Assembly (NCBI GenBank): GCA_904502215.1
Contig: CAJGDQ010000044.1
Location: forward strand, 1 to 7,682
Reading direction: 5' to 3'
Source of the DNA: Clostridiaceae bacterium
Lineage (GTDB): Bacteria; Bacillota; Clostridia; Oscillospirales; Acutalibacteraceae
Length of the DNA stretch: 7,682 nucleotides
Shown here piece by piece: positions 5,355 through 7,682 of this stretch. Within the stretch, counting starts at the first letter, position 1, and each line of letters begins with the position of its first letter. The notes under the pieces were generated by a model that saw nothing but the letters and a program-made list of their open reading frames with translations, had not been told where the DNA came from and searched no databases. The position numbers and the translations under genes are program-made.

Positions 5355-6083
5355 ATGAAAGAAATCATAGGTTTAGGCGCTAAAACTTTTGGAAAATTAG
5401 TGTTGGTTAATGTTCTTTGCGTTTTTCTTGTTTTATCAATAAGCGTTATAATCTCAAATACCTTTAAGGAAAATATTGGTTATATGGTATATGGTGTTCA
5501 AGAGGGCGAGGAAGAGCCTGAGCATCTGTATAATTATTATTTTAAAAACGGCGAGGATACCGAGAAGGCTAAATTCGAAGCCGAGGGTTACACCGAGCTT
5601 TCAGAGCATCCCATAACCGCTTCGACTGAAACGGGTAATAAACTCTTTTTAACTATTTCAGGCTTGTTTTGTTTTGCAATTTTGGCGGTTATTCTTTATC
5701 CTGCCGTTTGGAAAGAAGGCTCTAAGGACCGCAACCTAGTTCATTTTGGCCATATCGCCGAGGATAAATTCAAAGGGCTTAAGGTTGGCGCTATTGCTAT
5801 TATTCCTGCGTTTTTATTCTTTGCATTTTTTATTGCAACTAAGGGTAGTTTAACTGCTGATTTTCCTGTGGTTTGGTTTAAGTTTTTAAATTCAAATGCT
5901 TATTCTCTTATAAACTTACTTCAAAATGGTGTTGTTCATTTAAGGGATTTGCCTGTTTTGAATTTAGTTTTAATGGCATTAACTCAGATAACTGTTCCTA
6001 TCATTTGCTATTTGGCTTATCTTTTGGGATATAAGGAAATATCTATTTCAGATAAGCTTGTTTATAAAAAGAAAGAAGTTTAA
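5355..6083 (+). CDS. Polytopic membrane protein of unknown function
   Basis: This 242-residue inner-membrane protein has about four hydrophobic segments: roughly 15-35, 96-118, 143-162 and 200-225. Between the first two is a loop of about 60 residues, strongly acidic (GEEEPEH, NGEDTEKAKFEAEG), probably outside the cell. The loop after segment 2 is polar and charged (KEGSKDRNLVHFGHIAEDKFKG), probably cytoplasmic, as is the Lys-rich C-terminus (KLVYKKK). No catalytic or transporter motif is recognisable. I have an unverified impression of similar proteins beside YesL-type genes in Oscillospirales. The start uses GGTGAT 3 bases before ATG and is fixed by the promoter at 5298-5326. Only 11 bases separate its stop from the YesL-family gene, so the two form an operon and may work together in the membrane. 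Confidence 0.82.
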   Translation: MKEIIGLGAKTFGKLVLVNVLCVFLVLSISVIISNTFKENIGYMVYGVQEGEEEPEHLYNYYFKNGEDTEKAKFEAEGYTELSEHPITASTETGNKLFLTISGLFCFAILAVILYPAVWKEGSKDRNLVHFGHIAEDKFKGLKVGAIAIIPAFLFFAFFIATKGSLTADFPVVWFKFLNSNAYSLINLLQNGVVHLRDLPVLNLVLMALTQITVPIICYLAYLLGYKEISISDKLVYKKKEV

Positions 6084-6094
6084 GGAGATATAAA

Positions 6095-6907
6095 ATGGCT
6101 GGTTTTTTTGGTCTTTTTAATTATGAAAAGGAAGGTCCCGGAATTGCAAAGGATGCACCTAAGAAAAAAACGATTTTTGTTTTTGTTGAAACCTTTTTCC
6201 GCAATTTTTGGAAATTTATCCCGATAAATTTTGTTTATTCGGTTCTTTCCTTGGCTCAGATAACCGATGGCTTGGCTTCGGCAGGTTTTACCCATGTTGC
6301 AAGGCAAACCGCAAGGGATAAGCATTCTTTCGGTCTCAGTGATTTTTTTGATACCATAAAGAAAAACTGGAAACAAGCTTTGGTTTCGGGCATCATAAAT
6401 ACGTTGGTTTATATATTGCTCTTTTTCGATATTTATTTCTTCTGGTTTATGAAAAAGGGAACACTTTCAACCGTTTGCCTAGCATTTTCTTTTTGCATAC
6501 TCTTTGTTTTTACAGTTATGCAGTTTTATATTCCAACAATGATAATAACCTTTAAATTTAAGCTAAAGCAGGTTTATAAAAACGCTTATAAATTCTTTTT
6601 TATAAATCTTAAAAACAATTTGATTTGCTTTTTCTCTTTGGCGCTTTCTTTAGCAGTTTATTTTGGTCTGCTTTATCTATTGCAGGCTTATTGGTATATT
6701 GTTTTGCCGCTCGAAATTATCATTTTTGCGGCAACCTTCCCGGGTTATAGATTTTTGATTGTTCAGTATTGCGCTTTCCCTGCGATTAAAAAATATATAA
6801 TTGACCCATATTATAAAGAGCATCCCGATGAGGATATTGAGAAACGCCGTGATTTAGGTCTTGAAATCGAAACAGAGGAAAAAACCGAGGAAATTACTGA
6901 GGACTAA
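6095..6907 (+). CDS. YesL/DUF624-family membrane protein
   Basis: This 270-residue inner-membrane protein has about five hydrophobic segments: near 37-56, 95-118, 125-152, 172-195 and 200-222. The region 57-115 has the arrangement typical of YesL (DUF624): a small-residue stretch (GLASAGFTHVARQTARDKHSFGLSDFF), then KKNWKQA, then a hydrophobic helix. YesL members often sit near carbohydrate-uptake genes in Bacilli, but their biochemical role is not established, and no sugar gene is seen here. The N-terminus (GFFGLFNYEKEGPG) is a short cytoplasmic lead. The last 22 residues are highly acidic (IETEEKTEEITED), probably a disordered cytoplasmic tail. AAGGAG (6082-6087) overlaps the preceding stop codon region and lies 7 bases before ATG. 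It is the second gene of a two-gene membrane operon; ylmC/ymxH follows after 39 bases with no terminator, so read-through is possible. Confidence 0.82.
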   Translation: MAGFFGLFNYEKEGPGIAKDAPKKKTIFVFVETFFRNFWKFIPINFVYSVLSLAQITDGLASAGFTHVARQTARDKHSFGLSDFFDTIKKNWKQALVSGIINTLVYILLFFDIYFFWFMKKGTLSTVCLAFSFCILFVFTVMQFYIPTMIITFKFKLKQVYKNAYKFFFINLKNNLICFFSLALSLAVYFGLLYLLQAYWYIVLPLEIIIFAATFPGYRFLIVQYCAFPAIKKYIIDPYYKEHPDEDIEKRRDLGLEIETEEKTEEITED

Positions 6908-6946
6908 ATTTTTAAATTTTGCATACATATATAATGGTGATGAAAT

Positions 6947-7228
6947 ATGTCTTGCAAAATCGGAGACCTGAGGAACAAACAGGTGGTTTGTGTTAAAAAT
7001 GGGTGTGTTTTAGGGTTTGTTTCGGATGTTGAAATTAATACGGGTGACGGCAGAATCGAAAGCCTTGTAATTTTTGGAAGACCTCGTTTTTTTGGACTTT
7101 TTGGCAGGGAAGAGGATATTATAATTCCTTGGAACGAAATCAGTGTTATAGGGCACGAAACGGTTCTTGTTAACACCGACCCCGAGCCATATATCAGGCT
7201 CTTAAAAAGAAATAGGTATACTGTTTAA
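6947..7228 (+). CDS. YlmC/YmxH-family sporulation protein (PRC-barrel)
   Basis: This 93-residue protein is a single PRC-barrel domain. The N-terminal CKIGDLRNKQVVCVKNGCVLGFVSDVEI, the central GRIESLVIFGRPRFFGLFGREEDIIIPW and the closing ISVIGHETVLV follow the YlmC/YmxH pattern closely over the full length. These proteins are common in endospore-forming Firmicutes and named for sporulation, though their exact role is unclear. The PRC-barrel often mediates protein or RNA contacts. No membrane segment is present. The start is set by GGTGAT (6936-6941), 5 bases before ATG; the ATG at 6934 is in another frame. A TATAAT at 6930-6935 has no -35 partner, so expression by read-through from the membrane operon is likelier. 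It is followed by a strong terminator and then a SpoIVB-like gene, which fits a sporulation neighbourhood. Confidence 0.88.
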   Translation: MSCKIGDLRNKQVVCVKNGCVLGFVSDVEINTGDGRIESLVIFGRPRFFGLFGREEDIIIPWNEISVIGHETVLVNTDPEPYIRLLKRNRYTV

Positions 7229-7233
7229 AATAG

Positions 7234-7267
7234 ATAACCGCTTTTTTTAAAAAAGCGGTTATTTTTT
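7234..7267 (+). terminator. Rho-independent terminator after ylmC/ymxH
   Basis: A 12-bp stem pairs ATAACCGCTTTT (7234-7245) with AAAAGCGGTTAT (7251-7262), with a 5-base loop, followed by T's to 7267. It starts 5 bases after the stop at 7228 and separates ylmC/ymxH from the spoIVB-like gene. Confidence 0.9.
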
Positions 7268-7306
7268 CATTTTTTAAATTGCTTTAAATTGAGCAAGATA
7301 AAAAAT

Positions 7307-7316
7307 GGAGAGTGAT
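7307..7316 (+). promoter_or_regulatory. Ribosome binding site deciding the spoIVB-like start
   Basis: GGAGAGTGAT resembles GGAGGTGAT with one extra base. The GTGAT part ends 4 bases before TTG at 7321, the same geometry as the GGTGAT sites elsewhere in the window. This favours TTG 7321 over ATG 7330. Confidence 0.55.
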
Positions 7317-7320
7317 TTTT

Positions 7321-7682
7321 TTGAAAACGATGCGAATTTTAACCAAAACGGTTTTTTATGCGTTTTTGGTTTTGAGTATTATGATTTTTGCCCTTATAGG
7401 TTATCTTGAATTTTCGGTCAGTAATGAATTTAAAATCAAAAAAGGTAACGATTTAAGGGTTAATACTATTGTTCCCGTAACTGCTGATTATAACGGCATT
7501 AAACTTTCCCAAAGCGAAATGCTCAGAAATGCAGGAGATAATTTCGATGTTAAATTAAAGGCCTTTGGGGTTATTCCTTTTTCAACCGCTTCGGTTCAGG
7601 TGGTTGATGAGTTAGAGGTTGCGGTTTTGGGTGCGCCTTTTGGTATGCGAATTTATACCGAGGGTGTTTTGGTTATTAATAC
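7321..7682 (+). CDS. spoIVB: SpoIVB-like sporulation serine peptidase (N-terminal part, 3' end outside window)
   Basis: The frame is open to the end of the window: 120 complete codons with no stop. Residues about 10-28 form a single membrane segment after a short basic N-terminus (KTMRILTK), a signal anchor that would place the rest across the membrane. Then come VNTIVPVTADYNGIKL, FDVKLKAFGVIPFSTASVQVV and GAPFGMRIYTEGVLVIN. This matches the SpoIVB layout: a beta-rich N-terminal segment with the FGVIPxxxxxVxVV element leading into a PDZ domain that starts near GMRIYTEGVLVI. SpoIVB (family S55) is made in the forespore and signals across the membrane to activate SpoIVFB and pro-sigma-K processing. 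The peptidase domain lies beyond the window and cannot be checked. TTG at 7321 is preferred for its SD; ATG at 7330 is the alternative. I found no clear sigma-F or sigma-G promoter in 7268-7306. In Clostridia spo0A often follows spoIVB. Confidence 0.8.
   Translation, partial: MKTMRILTKTVFYAFLVLSIMIFALIGYLEFSVSNEFKIKKGNDLRVNTIVPVTADYNGIKLSQSEMLRNAGDNFDVKLKAFGVIPFSTASVQVVDELEVAVLGAPFGMRIYTEGVLVIN

Noticed and set aside
6080..6376. 98-codon open frame on the - strand across the start of the YesL-family gene
   Set aside because: Overlaps the YesL-family coding region and its SD, has no recognisable domain, and no promoter or SD of its own.
6908..6920. Terminator in the gap before ylmC/ymxH
   Set aside because: The AAATTTTTAAATTT repeat is an A-T-only inverted repeat too weak to form a terminator stem.
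6930..6935. TATAAT as a dedicated promoter for ylmC/ymxH
   Set aside because: No -35-like hexamer 16-18 bases upstream and no extended -10; it overlaps the SD region, so it is more likely chance in AT-rich DNA.

Overview
The window looks like chromosomal DNA from an anaerobic, spore-forming, low-GC Gram-positive bacterium of the class Clostridia. A gut Oscillospirales/Ruminococcaceae-type organism is my guess. The evidence is an NADH-linked [FeFe]-hydrogenase operon, a SpoIVB-type sporulation protease, a YlmC/YmxH-type sporulation protein, a YesL-family membrane protein, Shine-Dalgarno (SD) sequences drawn from AGAAAGGAGGTGATC, and consensus sigma-A promoters. I see no mobile element, CRISPR array, tRNA or rRNA. 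Every gene is on the + strand except one DNA glycosylase.

Region 1 (1-2400): the 3' end of hydB (NuoF-like diaphorase subunit with a two-cluster ferredoxin tail), then a complete hydA (583-residue catalytic [FeFe]-hydrogenase). Together they are the end of a HydABC-type operon that re-oxidises NADH and reduced ferredoxin as H2. A strong hairpin closes the operon. A near-perfect sigma-A promoter is threaded through that same hairpin and probably drives the next gene.

Region 2 (2400-4830): a TtcA-like PP-loop tRNA thiolase with a TTG start, an OGG1-family 8-oxoguanine glycosylase on the opposite strand, and a DUF6062-like protein. The first two genes converge and share a single TTAA as both stop codons. 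The third is divergent from the glycosylase and carries two copies of a CxxC...CxxH putative metal-binding module.

Region 3 (4830-5355): a 160-base gap holding a cluster of DnaA-box-like 9-mers, one of them perfect. It is followed by an 89-residue tail-anchored protein of unknown function, then a terminator overlapped by a promoter.

Region 4 (5355-7682): two adjacent polytopic membrane-protein genes (one unknown, one YesL/DUF624 family), then ylmC/ymxH, a clear terminator, and the first 120 codons of a SpoIVB-like serine peptidase that runs off the window. The last two link this end to sporulation.

No large undescribed system stands out. The best leads are the promoter-inside-terminator arrangement, the DnaA-box cluster beside a small tail-anchored protein, the duplicated Cys/His module of the DUF6062-like protein, and the Ser at an H-cluster ligand position in HydA.
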